Origin: Grimontia indica
GTDB taxonomy: Bacteria > Pseudomonadota > Gammaproteobacteria > Enterobacterales > Vibrionaceae
NCBI RefSeq assembly: GCF_000333895.2
Contig: NZ_ANFM02000071.1
Coordinates: forward strand, 1-34,737
Length of the DNA stretch: 34,737 bases
Direction of reading: 5' to 3'
Part shown: one piece after another, positions 18,000 through 26,583 of the stretch
How positions within the stretch are numbered: the first letter of the stretch is position 1
Layout: each line of letters starts with the position of its first letter
The notes under the pieces: generated by a model
What the model was told of the DNA's origin: nothing
The model's database searches: none
The model's input: only the letters and a program-made list of their open reading frames with translations
Program-made: the position numbers and the translations under genes

Positions 18000-18041
18000 A
18001 TTACAGGGAGCAATGTCACTTAACTGAAATATCAATGACAC
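18000..18041 (-). promoter_or_regulatory. Candidate Pho box and -10 upstream of pstS
   Basis: On the minus strand three 11-base units follow each other: GTGTCAT-TGAT, ATTTCAG-TTAA and GTGACAT-TGCT (plus 18013-18041). The PhoB half-site consensus is CTGTCAT with 11-base periodicity, and the units match at 6, 4 and 5 of 7 positions. A -10-like TGTAAT (plus 18000-18005) lies seven bases further. The same array could serve the divergent gene at 18264. PhoB binding is an inference. Confidence 0.55.
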
Positions 18042-18263
18042 CCATCTTTCATCGCGTTGACATAATTCCTGCCTAGTTTATTTCCGTGCCTCACCCTCGC
18101 CGCATCTGTCTTTTTTGCCGTATTGACAACGCTTTATCGCGGAATTTCGCTTGCTGATTGGCACTAAAAAGAAGTGCGTCTGCCTGATTCCACGCCTTAA
18201 GGCTGCTTGGGCATCTCAACGCAGTGGCTTCAAACATTCCAATAAATAAAAGAGAGTACAGAC
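18042..18263. other. Remainder of the pstS / phosphatase-like divergent spacer
   Basis: Together with 17864-18041 this makes a 400-base gap between divergent genes. I see no gene, tRNA or terminator in this part. AGAG lies seven bases before the ATG at 18264. A promoter for the rightward gene must be here but no convincing -35/-10 pair stands out. Confidence 0.4.
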
Positions 18264-18746
18264 ATGGCTCAACCCGCCTCAGTTGGCTCAAGCACCTCAT
18301 CCAGCGTTGGCTCGTCATCGCTTGCCGATCATGACGTTCGCTTGAAACACAAACCAACCGTCCTTTTCCTGTGTGACGGTCAAGAAGGCTATTCCTTAGT
18401 GGCAGGCGCGATTTTGGCGCATAAAGCAGACAGTCACTTTGATAGCTACAGTGCCTACACCAGTGCCAGTTGCGATGTCGCCACAGCCTGTCAAACACTG
18501 AAGCAATACAACATTGCCTGCTCAGATTCGCACTTCAGACCGATTGAGGCGTACCACCGAAACAACGTCGATTATCTGATTGCACTTAATCCAGCATCGG
18601 TACAATCAGGCAAGCCTTTACCGAAGTATGAAAAATTTATTCCGTGGGATATTACTGAGGGTGGAGAATCGAGCGATCGACAGAAAGCGATAAAGTACAT
18701 CAACGACCAGATAAACTATTTTCTGTCTGTCTATCTGTATCGTTGA
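18264..18746 (+). CDS. Degenerate low-molecular-weight protein phosphatase / arsenate reductase-like protein
   Basis: After a Ser-rich leader (about 1-25), this 160-residue protein shows the fold signature of the low-molecular-weight phosphotyrosine phosphatase superfamily: a beta strand and P-loop PTVLFLCDGQEGYSLVAGAIL at residues 31-50, then a second strand with YSAYTSA, a helix, a VDYLIALN strand, and a C-terminal region ending in PWDITEGG and a long helix. The active enzymes need C-X5-R-S in the loop. Here the Cys (37) and Ser (44) are present, but the Arg is Tyr43, so classical phosphatase activity is unlikely. Its position beside pstSCAB suggests a link to phosphate or arsenate. The function is unknown. 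Confidence 0.6.
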   Translation: MAQPASVGSSTSSSVGSSSLADHDVRLKHKPTVLFLCDGQEGYSLVAGAILAHKADSHFDSYSAYTSASCDVATACQTLKQYNIACSDSHFRPIEAYHRNNVDYLIALNPASVQSGKPLPKYEKFIPWDITEGGESSDRQKAIKYINDQINYFLSVYLYR

Positions 18747-18765
18747 GTGCAACGTGTTTGGAGAT

Positions 18766-19878
18766 TCAGTTTGTGATTGAGGTAATCGTGACGGGCCTTT
18801 TGGACGCTGACATCGCACAGTTGCGTCCTTTCACTTTGGCCTCAGACAAGGCGTTGTGAGCAAGGTTGATCAACTTGTCCACGGCGCGGTCATAGGGAAT
18901 TTGTTTTTCACTGTCGCTCCGGAAAGCACAATAACCGATGCTGATGGTCACCGGTTTATTGTCAATTGAGCACTGCGCGACACCTTCCGACATCCGCTCG
19001 CACACTTTTACCACTTCCGATTGCAAGGTGTCCGGCAACCAAATCAGGAACTGCTCGCCGCTGTATCTTGCCACGTAATCGTAGTTTCGAACGGCCTGAC
19101 GCAAGGCGGTCGCTGCGCCTTTCAATATCCGATCACCTTCTTCATGCCCATGCTTTTCATTGATTGCGTGGAAATTATCAATATCAACCAATGCAATCGC
19201 GCCTTCCCCATCTCGCCTTATCAGCTGATTCAGCTCTCTATTCAGATAATCAAACAGCGCCCTGCGGCTTGGCAGCTCAGTCAGGATATCCACCTGCTGC
19301 AAGTTTTCGAGACGCTCACTGAGTTGGCGGTAAGATTCACGCGCTCCGTTAAGCTCCGCGCGGTATTCCTCATTCTCCAGTTTAATTTCCAGAATTCCTG
19401 CCAGCAGCGTCAAGATGCCTTCGTTGCCCGGGTTTGCGCTGCCGTCGGCATCTGCCACTACACTCAGTGTTCCCCACACTGCACCGCCAAAACGGATCGC
19501 CACTCCCCAATAGGCCTCTGGCAGTCGGTTAACGCCGGGATGACCTGAGAGCTTTTCATTCTTTCTGGTATCCGGTGCCATCAGCGGCGTTTCCATGCCC
19601 GCCGTCACGCTGCAAAACGTGCTGCCCAAAGCCACCACGTCGCCTGCTTTTTTCGAGACCACGTTGCCATTCGAATAGCATTCCACGACTTCCAATTCGA
19701 GATTGTCGATACGGGAAAAGCAGGCGCAATCTGCGTCAAATTGCCACGTAGCGATTTGCAGCAACTCCCTGACCCACTCAGAAAAATCGAGATCTTTTCG
19801 TCGCGTCAGATGTTGAATACGCCCAACGATATTGGTGGGAACAACGGACATTTCAGTTTCGGAAGCGTGAGATGACAT
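18766..19878 (-). CDS. GAF-GGDEF protein with degenerate active site
   Basis: This 370-residue soluble protein has an N-terminal GAF-like sensor domain (about 35-165), a short coiled coil (about 166-195) and a GGDEF domain (about 196-360, from DILTELPSRRALFDYL). The signature reads SGEQF (residues 273-277) instead of GGDEF, so the metal- and GTP-binding acidic pair is altered. The product-binding I-site RxxD is kept as RNYD (264-267), exactly five residues before the signature. The likely reading is a c-di-GMP-binding effector or an inactive cyclase rather than an active one. A ribosome-binding AAGG precedes the ATG. It converges with the phosphatase-like gene, with only 19 bases between stop codons. 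Confidence 0.85.
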   Translation of the reverse strand: MSSHASETEMSVVPTNIVGRIQHLTRRKDLDFSEWVRELLQIATWQFDADCACFSRIDNLELEVVECYSNGNVVSKKAGDVVALGSTFCSVTAGMETPLMAPDTRKNEKLSGHPGVNRLPEAYWGVAIRFGGAVWGTLSVVADADGSANPGNEGILTLLAGILEIKLENEEYRAELNGARESYRQLSERLENLQQVDILTELPSRRALFDYLNRELNQLIRRDGEGAIALVDIDNFHAINEKHGHEEGDRILKGAATALRQAVRNYDYVARYSGEQFLIWLPDTLQSEVVKVCERMSEGVAQCSIDNKPVTISIGYCAFRSDSEKQIPYDRAVDKLINLAHNALSEAKVKGRNCAMSASKRPVTITSITN

Positions 19879-19966
19879 GGCAGTACCTTGTTCAATTGCC
19901 TTATAAAAACAAATAGCACAGCAAACGATATACGCTCATTTCTTTGACAAGTGTTTCGACATGAAA

Positions 19967-21457
19967 TCACTCCGGTCGCACATGTACGGCAAGTATCCGC
20001 TGGCTCTCTTTTTTCACCTCCGCACGTTTTTTCCAGCTCCATAATCTGTCTCGAGCTGCTTTTGATGCGCCATCAAGCTCGATACAAGGTTCTGGATAAT
20101 CCCCTGCTTCACCGATGCTGATTCCGTACATTTGCTGTTCCAGCGGCGTTAACAGCCAAGGCTCGAACACTAAAGGCGAAGGGATTTGCTTCAACTCCGG
20201 CAGCCAGCGGTGAATAAATGCAGCGTCAGGGTCATGCTCCTGTGCTTGTTTGGTGGGGTTGTAAATCCGAATGGTATTCGTGCCTGTCACGCTTGCCTGC
20301 ATTTGAAACTGGGCGTAATGAATGCCGGGTTCGAAGTCCAAAAAGAGACTCGCCAAGTGTTTTACACCCCATCGCCAGTCAATATTGAGGTGATGGCAAA
20401 GGAAACTGACCAGCATGGAGCGCATACGAAAATTGATGTAGCCAGTGGCATGAAGACAGCGCATGCACGCATCCACCAGCGGATAACCTGTCGTGCCTTG
20501 CATCCAACACGCTAAATCCTTGATGACGTCTTCATCTTTTCTATAGGGGAATGCTTCATAGCCACGGTTAACATGGCGAAACTCCATCTCGCATTCACTC
20601 TCAAATTTTTGAATGAAATGACAGTGCCAGTGAAACCGCGATGACAGCGCACTCAATGACCGTCGCCATCCCGGTTCATTCCAATGTTGTAATAAAGTCT
20701 GGTAGACCTCACGCACACTGATGTTTCCCCACGCGAGATACGGCGAGAGTCGGGAGCAATGGTTGCGACTTTCTGCAGGCTTGGAGATTTTGAACGCATA
20801 CGACTTCCCCCGCCCGTCGTAGAAACTATGTAGCGTTTTCCACGCCAACATGGGACCGCCCGTCTGCATTCCCCGTTGTTTGTTATGCCACGTTGCTGGT
20901 GGCACAAATTCTGGCAGGTGAGCAGATTGGACGTTAATAAACGCAGCGGTTTCAAGATTCGGTGTGACGACAGGTGCCCGCATGGTTTTGTCCCACGCTT
21001 TGTCCCATCCATCACGGCCTATTGCCCCACGTTTTACCGCACCGGTTTGATATTCCTGCCAGTCTATCTCATGTTCTTCGCACCATTTCCCTACCTCTTT
21101 GTCCCGGGTGAACGTCTTCATTAACCCCGTTTCCTCATGGGAGTAGAGGGTTTTAATCTTGAACTGGGTATGAAGAGATGACAGCGCCTCAATACATTCG
21201 CTTCGTACCACCAGCACTTTGCCGCCAAAAGGCGCAAGTTGTTGGTTCAGATCTTCCAGCGATTGCCAAACAAATCGCCAATGGCGTTCTGAGTAATGTT
21301 CATCCTCAAGCAGTATCGGTTCAAATATATATAGCAGTAGGACAGGTAAGCCCGATGCTATCGCTGCCTGTAGCGGCGCATGGTCGGTCAGACGCAAATC
21401 GCGTTTGAACCAGACTAGGCTGATAGCATCTCGGTTTTGGGTTGGTGATGAAGGCAT
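19967..21457 (-). CDS. Deoxyribodipyrimidine photolyase / cryptochrome family protein
   Basis: Members use FAD and near-UV/blue light to repair pyrimidine dimers or to sense light. This one has 496 residues. The N-terminal Rossmann-like antenna domain starts SLVWFKRDLRLTDHAPL, and the C-terminal helical FAD domain (about 270-480) contains TGYPLVDACMRCL, NIDWRWGVKHL and DPDAAFIHRWLPEL. Two normally conserved blocks differ: the usual HNRxRM is INFRMRSM, and the FRIFNP block is TNTIRIYNPTKQ. That points to a subfamily other than the classical class I CPD photolyase; I would not choose repair or signalling from sequence. The first in-frame start is a TTG at 21460; the ATG directly after it at 21457 is preferred. 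Confidence 0.9.
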   Translation of the reverse strand: MPSSPTQNRDAISLVWFKRDLRLTDHAPLQAAIASGLPVLLLYIFEPILLEDEHYSERHWRFVWQSLEDLNQQLAPFGGKVLVVRSECIEALSSLHTQFKIKTLYSHEETGLMKTFTRDKEVGKWCEEHEIDWQEYQTGAVKRGAIGRDGWDKAWDKTMRAPVVTPNLETAAFINVQSAHLPEFVPPATWHNKQRGMQTGGPMLAWKTLHSFYDGRGKSYAFKISKPAESRNHCSRLSPYLAWGNISVREVYQTLLQHWNEPGWRRSLSALSSRFHWHCHFIQKFESECEMEFRHVNRGYEAFPYRKDEDVIKDLACWMQGTTGYPLVDACMRCLHATGYINFRMRSMLVSFLCHHLNIDWRWGVKHLASLFLDFEPGIHYAQFQMQASVTGTNTIRIYNPTKQAQEHDPDAAFIHRWLPELKQIPSPLVFEPWLLTPLEQQMYGISIGEAGDYPEPCIELDGASKAARDRLWSWKKRAEVKKESQRILAVHVRPE

Positions 21458-21639
21458 CAAGTCATCAGGGTCAAGGGTTTCGTCTTTTTACGCAGTCCAT
21501 CACACGTTCGATCTGCTCTTATGGCGAGAAACGCCGATAAATTCGAAACATCAAGGTGTTGAATCTACGCTTTTATTAGGGGATGTTGACCTTAGAACCA
21601 ACAAACTGATGTGAAATGACGGCTTTTCGGAGACTGACT

Positions 21640-21924
21640 ATGCCTAAAGTGACGTTCGGCAAAACCGGAAACAGTGTGGAGCTTTCTAGCGGTAGCTCGC
21701 TGATTGACTTGGAAGATACAGGTGAAAGTGAAGTGCCTTTTGGCTGTCGCTCTGCGGCTTGCGGCACCTGCTTGATTGATGTCGAGTCCGGCATGAACAA
21801 TCTAGCCCCCCGCACCGAAGAAGAACAGGATCTTCTTCATGATCTCGATATGGATGGCGACAAGCGCCGCCTTGCATGCCAATGCGTCATTTATGGTGAT
21901 ATCACCATCACCCCGCTGAACTGA
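21640..21924 (+). CDS. [2Fe-2S] plant-type ferredoxin
   Basis: This is a 94-residue electron carrier with the CX4CX2C cluster motif in FGCRSAACGTC and the fourth ligand in RRLACQC near the C-terminus. The GGAG at about 21629 is spaced seven bases before the ATG at 21640, so the eight-codon upstream extension was dropped. The acidic surface is typical of ferredoxins. It stands alone between the divergent photolyase gene and yoaK, so its redox partner is not given by context. Confidence 0.9.
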   Translation: MPKVTFGKTGNSVELSSGSSLIDLEDTGESEVPFGCRSAACGTCLIDVESGMNNLAPRTEEEQDLLHDLDMDGDKRRLACQCVIYGDITITPLN

Positions 21925-22058
21925 AACTCTCCGCCCAAAGAAAAATGTGCATGTGTGTTTGATCTAAGCCGCATGCACGCGGTTCGAATGAGGTAAAATC
22001 CCCCCTTTCTCTGGGCTTCTCGCCCACTTTACACATCCATTTCAATAAAGGTTCTCGC

Positions 22059-22757
22059 GTGATATCCAAACTGCCCAAATGGGTTGAGTACGGCGCTTTT
22101 GTTCTTGCGCTGACAGCCGGCTATGTCAATGGCATTGGTTTGCTCGGTTTTGAGCATCAAGCCATCTCGCATTTGTCGGGAACGGCGACATTGATTGGTA
22201 CGGATATCATCAACAGTCATCCTGTAAAGCTGGTGCATTTGCTCAGCATTCTGGCGGGATTTTTCGGTGGCGCGCTATTATCTGGCTTTATATTGAAAGA
22301 CGGCACCCTGTCACTCGGCCGCCGCTACGACTTTCTGCTCATTGTTGAAGCGGCCCTGCTGCTGGGCGCTATCTATCCGATGAGTCACAATGCCGTTTAT
22401 GGCTTGTATCTCGCGGCAGCAGCCTGTGGTATTCAAAATGGTTTGGTCACCAGCTACAGCGGTGCCATTGTTCGCACCACACACATCACGGGCATTATTA
22501 CTGACTTGGGTTTGATGTTTGGGGCAAGGTTAAGAGGACAGCCTGTTAACCGCCGGAAGCTGGTGCTGTTTGTGGTGATTGCCGTCGGTTTTGTGCTGGG
22601 CGGAACACTCAGTGCGATGCTGTTTCCTATTCTTAAAGAAAAAGCTTTCGTGCTTCCCGCCATGGTATGCGTAACGCTGGCCTTCATCTATCGCATTTAC
22701 ATGCGAAGAGCGAGGATACACCTTAAAGCCATTGCGCCCAATCAAGCGCGGGATTGA
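22059..22757 (+). CDS. YoaK family (DUF1275) membrane protein
   Basis: This 232-residue protein has about six hydrophobic segments and the DUF1275 features ALTAGYVNGIGLLGF at the N-terminus, the HLSGTAT segment and ACGIQNGLVTSYSGAIVRTTHITGIITDLG in the middle. The function of the family is not established; it sits in the inner membrane. It starts with GTG, with AAAGG eight bases upstream. Its end overlaps the convergent GGDEF gene by 16 bases. Confidence 0.88.
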   Translation: MISKLPKWVEYGAFVLALTAGYVNGIGLLGFEHQAISHLSGTATLIGTDIINSHPVKLVHLLSILAGFFGGALLSGFILKDGTLSLGRRYDFLLIVEAALLLGAIYPMSHNAVYGLYLAAAACGIQNGLVTSYSGAIVRTTHITGIITDLGLMFGARLRGQPVNRRKLVLFVVIAVGFVLGGTLSAMLFPILKEKAFVLPAMVCVTLAFIYRIYMRRARIHLKAIAPNQARD

Positions 22758-23590
22758 CGGCGAAACTTAGCTTTATACATTTCTCCGTCTGCTCGATTGA
22801 GCAGTTCGTCGATATTGGCATCGGCTTTCACATTTACAAATCCGATGCTGACATCCACACCATAATCAGTAATGCCAGTGCAAAGTGAAGCCGACAACGC
22901 ACCCAGGCCATGCTCATTTTTACTGAATGCCACAAACTCATCCCCACCAACACGAAACGCAGCCTGCGACCCAAACGTCGATGACAAGTTTTGACCAAAG
23001 ATTTTCAGTACTTTATCGCCGATTTTATGGCCGTGGGTATCGTTACACTGTTTGAATTTATCGAGGTCAAAGTAGTAAAGGCGATGAGTGATCAACCCAA
23101 GTTTGGAGAACCGCTCAAAGCAGGCACGACGGTTACCTAACTGCGTAAGCTCATCCAAGCGGGCATCTTTGTACAACTTGGCCCGCAGTGATTTATTCGC
23201 TGCCGCTTCACCATTGAGCTGTGCAATCATTTTTTCGCCGGCGACGGTCTGCTTTAGGAAGCCATAAGAAATCAACACCATGCCCATAATGGTTAGGCTG
23301 GTATCAAGATAAAGCACCTTGAACTTTTCACTACTGACCACTTCATCAAGCACATCAAAGAGATTGCCCAAGCCGTATACCAGCCAACCAATCCACAGCC
23401 AGGTAGCCATGCGCATGCTTTTATAGCGAAAACACTCAAATGCCACGGACAGGCCAATGCCTAACCCTATGATTTCCTCATAGATCCCAGCATCTTCTTT
23501 GATGGCAATGGTGTCGACAAACACCATTAATGTGGCGAGGATCGTCCAAATAACCAAATGGTACAGCCAACGTGTTGAAATTCGATTCAA
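22742..23590 (-). CDS. Membrane-anchored diguanylate cyclase (GGDEF)
   Basis: Four hydrophobic segments (about 9-30, 40-54, 61-81 and 92-112) precede a short linker helix and a GGDEF domain (about 140-280, from DARLDELTQLGNRRACFERF). The signature GGDEF is intact at residues 205-209, so the protein should make c-di-GMP from two GTP. The RxxD inhibitory site is absent at its usual position. The membrane part is not a domain I can name. Its 3' end overlaps yoaK by 16 bases on the opposite strand. Confidence 0.92.
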   Translation of the reverse strand: MNRISTRWLYHLVIWTILATLMVFVDTIAIKEDAGIYEEIIGLGIGLSVAFECFRYKSMRMATWLWIGWLVYGLGNLFDVLDEVVSSEKFKVLYLDTSLTIMGMVLISYGFLKQTVAGEKMIAQLNGEAAANKSLRAKLYKDARLDELTQLGNRRACFERFSKLGLITHRLYYFDLDKFKQCNDTHGHKIGDKVLKIFGQNLSSTFGSQAAFRVGGDEFVAFSKNEHGLGALSASLCTGITDYGVDVSIGFVNVKADANIDELLNRADGEMYKAKFRRQSRA

Positions 23591-23669
23591 ACCGCCCCCT
23601 TGATTACTTTTTGATCGATTTGGGCGATTTTAAAAGAAACCGGATGCAAACTCCCATTCGAATTCATTT

Positions 23670-23689
23670 ATTCGAGAAGTGACTCGAAT
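23670..23689. repeat. Inverted repeat ATTCGAG...CTCGAAT upstream of metY
   Basis: Seven-base perfect arms (23670-23676 and 23683-23689) are separated by six bases. It lies in the 227-base divergent region between the GGDEF gene and metY and could be an operator. The ATTCGA...TCGAAT core is shared with 8427-8453. Confidence 0.5.
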
Positions 23690-23817
23690 CCACCCTTCAC
23701 CCTTATTGACAGTATTGTTATTTATAAATCAAGAAAATCTTGAACACGTACAAGTAAACGGAGCTGGCTTTATGCCATAGTGAATCTTTTCGGCTAAATC
23801 ACGCACAAGGACGAAGT

Positions 23818-25086
23818 ATGAAAGACGAAACTCTCTCGATCCACGCTGGCTATCAGACGGACCCAACCACAAAGTCGGTGGCAACACCGATTTACCAAAC
23901 CGTCGCCTATGAATTTGACAGTGCACAACACGGCGCGGATCTGTTCAACCTTGAAGTCCCGGGAAATATTTACACCCGTATCATGAACCCAACCAATGAC
24001 GTACTGGAACAGCGTATGGCTGCGTTGGAAGGTGGTTTGGCATCACTGGTTGTGAGTGCAGGTAGTGCGGCGATTAACTACGCGATCCTGACGCTGGCGG
24101 AAGCTGGCGACAATATTGTTTCAACACCACAGCTCTACGGCGGCACTTACACCCTTTTCGCGCACATGCTTCCGAAGCAAGGCATTGAAGTGAAATTCGC
24201 TAAAGACGACAGCCCTGAATCACTGGCTGAACTCATCGATGACAACACCAAAGCGGTGTACTGTGAAAGTATTGGTAACCCAGCGGGTAACATTGTCGAT
24301 CTTGGCCGAGTGGCAGAACTGGCTCACGCGAAAGGCGTACCGGTTATCGTAGATAACACCGTGGCAACGCCAGTGCTTTGTAAGCCAATCGAACACGGCG
24401 CAGATATCGTGGTGCACTCTCTGACCAAATACATTGGCGGTCACGGAACCACTCTCGGTGGTGTGATTGTTGATTCCGGCAAATTCCCTTGGGCACAACA
24501 CAAAGAACGTTTCCCGGTGTTTAACCAGCCAGAGCCTTCCTATCACGGTGTAGTCTATACCGAGGCGTTTGGTGAAGCCGCCTTTATTGGCCGTGCACGT
24601 ACCGTGCCGTTACGCAACACAGGTGCCGCTCTGTCGCCTATGAATGCCTTTATGCTGATGCAAGGTTTGGAAACCCTGCCGCTTCGCATGGAGCGTCACG
24701 TAGAGAATGCGCTGAAAGTCGCGGAATACCTGAAGGGCCACGAGAAAGTGAGTTGGGTCAGCTATGCCGGTCTGCCAGAATCTGAGCACCATGCACTGGC
24801 GCAGAAATACATGGATGGCAAACCTTCAGCAATTCTGTCTTTCGGCCTGAAAGATGGCTACGACGCAGGTGTTCGTTTCTACGATTCGCTGGGTCTGTTC
24901 AAGCGTTTGGTGAACATTGGTGATGCGAAGTCTCTGGCATGTCACCCTGCTTCAACCACTCACCGTCAGTTGAGTGTGGAAGAGCAAGCGCAAGCAGGTG
25001 TTTCACCGGAAATGATCCGTCTATCAGTCGGTATCGAACATATCGACGACATCATTGCGGATTTGGAGCAAGCGCTGAACGCGTAA
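23818..25086 (+). CDS. metY: O-acetylhomoserine sulfhydrylase (PLP-dependent)
   Basis: This Cys/Met-metabolism PLP enzyme of 422 residues makes homocysteine from O-acetylhomoserine and sulfide. The PLP-binding Lys is residue 204 in HSLTKYIGGHGTT. YTRIMNPT near residue 53 and SVGIEHIDDIIADLEQAL at the end are characteristic, and the active-site Arg lies in the last third. The long form with about 420 residues and the insertion FPVFNQPEPSYHGVVYTEAFG distinguishes MetY from MetB/MetC. Activity on O-succinylhomoserine cannot be excluded. It has its own terminator, so it is monocistronic. Confidence 0.92.
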   Translation: MKDETLSIHAGYQTDPTTKSVATPIYQTVAYEFDSAQHGADLFNLEVPGNIYTRIMNPTNDVLEQRMAALEGGLASLVVSAGSAAINYAILTLAEAGDNIVSTPQLYGGTYTLFAHMLPKQGIEVKFAKDDSPESLAELIDDNTKAVYCESIGNPAGNIVDLGRVAELAHAKGVPVIVDNTVATPVLCKPIEHGADIVVHSLTKYIGGHGTTLGGVIVDSGKFPWAQHKERFPVFNQPEPSYHGVVYTEAFGEAAFIGRARTVPLRNTGAALSPMNAFMLMQGLETLPLRMERHVENALKVAEYLKGHEKVSWVSYAGLPESEHHALAQKYMDGKPSAILSFGLKDGYDAGVRFYDSLGLFKRLVNIGDAKSLACHPASTTHRQLSVEEQAQAGVSPEMIRLSVGIEHIDDIIADLEQALNA

Positions 25087-25101
25087 ATCCAATTCACACC
25101 G

Positions 25102-25136
25102 AAAAGCCCGCTATATGGTCCGTATAGCGGGCTTTT
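25102..25136. terminator. Bidirectional terminator between metY and the toxS-like gene
   Basis: AAAAGCCCGCTATA (25102-25115) pairs with TATAGCGGGCTTTT (25123-25136) around a 7-base loop, with T residues following on the plus strand and a TTTT end to the stem on the minus strand. Confidence 0.88.
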
Positions 25137-25148
25137 TATTTAAACCGG

Positions 25149-25691
25149 CTAAGGCTGCGTAAGACGACTGAGAAGCACAGGAGCATTATTGATGCTGTTC
25201 AGCATGAAGCTATTGTCATCCAGCCAGTAAATATCCTGGCTTTGGTTGAAGGTCTGATGGATAACATTCTTCACGATCTCTAAGCCATAGGCTTCGAATG
25301 TGCTGTTTTCTACTGGCTCCCATTCATCCATAAAGGTCGTTTTCAGAATCAGTCTGTCACCATCAATCAACCACTCTCCGTTGTTCAACAAGTAATAGGT
25401 TTCACTGTTGCCGTCTTTCACCGCCGTGTAGGCAAATTGAAAACTTGCTGAATAGGTGTTGTCACTGTTAAACACCACATTTCCAGACCAGTTTGCGTCG
25501 ATGTTGCCCTTCACCCCTTCCAGCACAACCCGCTCGCCATCGTTGTTAAGGAAGTAATGTGATTCAAAAGCCCATTTGTCTCTGGTCAGTGCGCGCTTGG
25601 TACCGAAAACAGATTCAATCACGGCTGAAAAACCAAAGAAGGAAATCAGGAAAACAATGAGATAAGACAACCACTTCTTCACAGCTTGCAT
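25149..25691 (-). CDS. ToxS-like periplasmic membrane protein
   Basis: The protein has 180 residues with one N-terminal membrane anchor (about 7-27) and a periplasmic domain. It follows the pattern of V. cholerae ToxS as I remember it: a TRDKW/TSREW start after the anchor, a GNVVFNSDNTYSA/NVKYLPNGTY block, a NGEWLIDGDRLIL/QGQWDVSDNYLLV block, and a C-terminal SFMLNSINNAPVLL/TLLLTSLSHGSTVL block. ToxS binds and stabilises ToxR. It overlaps the toxR-like gene by 13 bases, so the two are translationally coupled. Overall identity is low, so it may be a paralogue. Confidence 0.75.
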   Translation of the reverse strand: MQAVKKWLSYLIVFLISFFGFSAVIESVFGTKRALTRDKWAFESHYFLNNDGERVVLEGVKGNIDANWSGNVVFNSDNTYSASFQFAYTAVKDGNSETYYLLNNGEWLIDGDRLILKTTFMDEWEPVENSTFEAYGLEIVKNVIHQTFNQSQDIYWLDDNSFMLNSINNAPVLLSRLTQP

Positions 25692-26437
25692 TGGTTTTCC
25701 TCCAACGACAGCGAAGAGTTCAGACCAATGCGGAAAGCATGACCGAGAGACTGCTCATGGAAAATGAGCAAGGAGATGGAATCGGCATGATTCGCAGCAA
25801 CCAACACTTGGGAAACAGGCAGGTTCTCCTGCTCCACAATCACATTCACACACCTTTCGATAACTGGAACCAGTTTGGAATTGATTTGGTTTCCCGCCAG
25901 TTTATAAATGGGCATGGAGAGAGAGGAAGATTCAATGGTTTCCATTTTTGAAGCTTGGGGCTTTTCGACAGTCACCCAAGCTGCGGCAAACGCCAGCAAA
26001 ACGGCAATCAGATAAGGAATCCACCCCATTGGCACACGCTGACTTTTCTCTACTTCGGGTTCAGAGGGCGTTGCCAGTTCGCTCGGGTTCGCTTCCAAGA
26101 CCAGCAGATAGCCCATTTTGGGAATGGTTTTGATCACCATCTGATCTTTCGCGGTGTCATTAAATGCTTTGCGTAAAAGTGAAATGCTTTGGTTCACGCT
26201 GCTTTCATCCACCACCAGTCCGCGTGGTTCCCAAACATCCGCCAGAATTTGCTGGCGCGACACTATCTCCCCTTTCTCTTTGATCAGGAGTTGAAGCAAG
26301 AGTGATTCATTGAGCGATAACTCAGTCACTTCACCTGTGTCTTCATTGGTCAGGGTATGGAGTCGGGTGTCTAAGAGGAAGGTATCCCCAATGCGGTAGT
26401 AGGCAGACACCTGCTCTGAGTTAGATTCGTTACTCAC
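25679..26437 (-). CDS. ToxR-like transmembrane transcriptional regulator
   Basis: An N-terminal OmpR/PhoB-type winged helix (about 12-115, with LNESLLLQLLIKEKGEIVSRQQIL and ESSVNQSISLLRKAF) is followed by a linker, one membrane segment (about 138-157) and a periplasmic domain of about 95 residues. Cys206 (IERC) and Cys250 (NQC, third from the end) match the spacing and position of the disulfide-forming pair of V. cholerae ToxR. ToxR controls outer-membrane porins and virulence genes directly from the membrane. This protein is shorter (252 against about 294) because the linker is short. It lies behind an OmpA-family gene on the same strand. It is either this organism's ToxR or a paralogue; htpG, a usual toxRS neighbour in vibrios, is not adjacent. 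Confidence 0.82.
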   Translation of the reverse strand: MSNESNSEQVSAYYRIGDTFLLDTRLHTLTNEDTGEVTELSLNESLLLQLLIKEKGEIVSRQQILADVWEPRGLVVDESSVNQSISLLRKAFNDTAKDQMVIKTIPKMGYLLVLEANPSELATPSEPEVEKSQRVPMGWIPYLIAVLLAFAAAWVTVEKPQASKMETIESSSLSMPIYKLAGNQINSKLVPVIERCVNVIVEQENLPVSQVLVAANHADSISLLIFHEQSLGHAFRIGLNSSLSLEENQCKL

Positions 26438-26539
26438 ACGCTTCCCGGTTTACTCAATGATATGGCAACAAAATTAGCTGATGGGACAAACCTAAGGCTG
26501 TCCAATTTCGATACAAAAGCAGAATGGCTGGATAATACG

Positions 26540-26570
26540 AAAAAAGGCATGTCGCTCCGGACATGCCTTT
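26540..26570 (-). terminator. Terminator of the ompA-family gene
   Basis: Read on the minus strand, AAAGGCATGT (plus 26561-26570) pairs with ACATGCCTTT (plus 26543-26552) and continues into TTTTTT. It lies between the OmpA-family gene and the toxR-like gene, so the latter must have its own promoter in 26438-26539. Confidence 0.82.
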
Positions 26571-26583
26571 ATACCAATGATGT

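Noticed and set aside
21947-21978. GTGCATG...CATGCAC hairpin after the ferredoxin gene as a terminator
   Set aside because: The loop is 18 bases, the stem only seven, and no T-tract follows.
23700-23760. MetJ or MetR operator upstream of metY
   Set aside because: No AGACGTCT-like repeats and no TGAA...TTCA site were found in this region.
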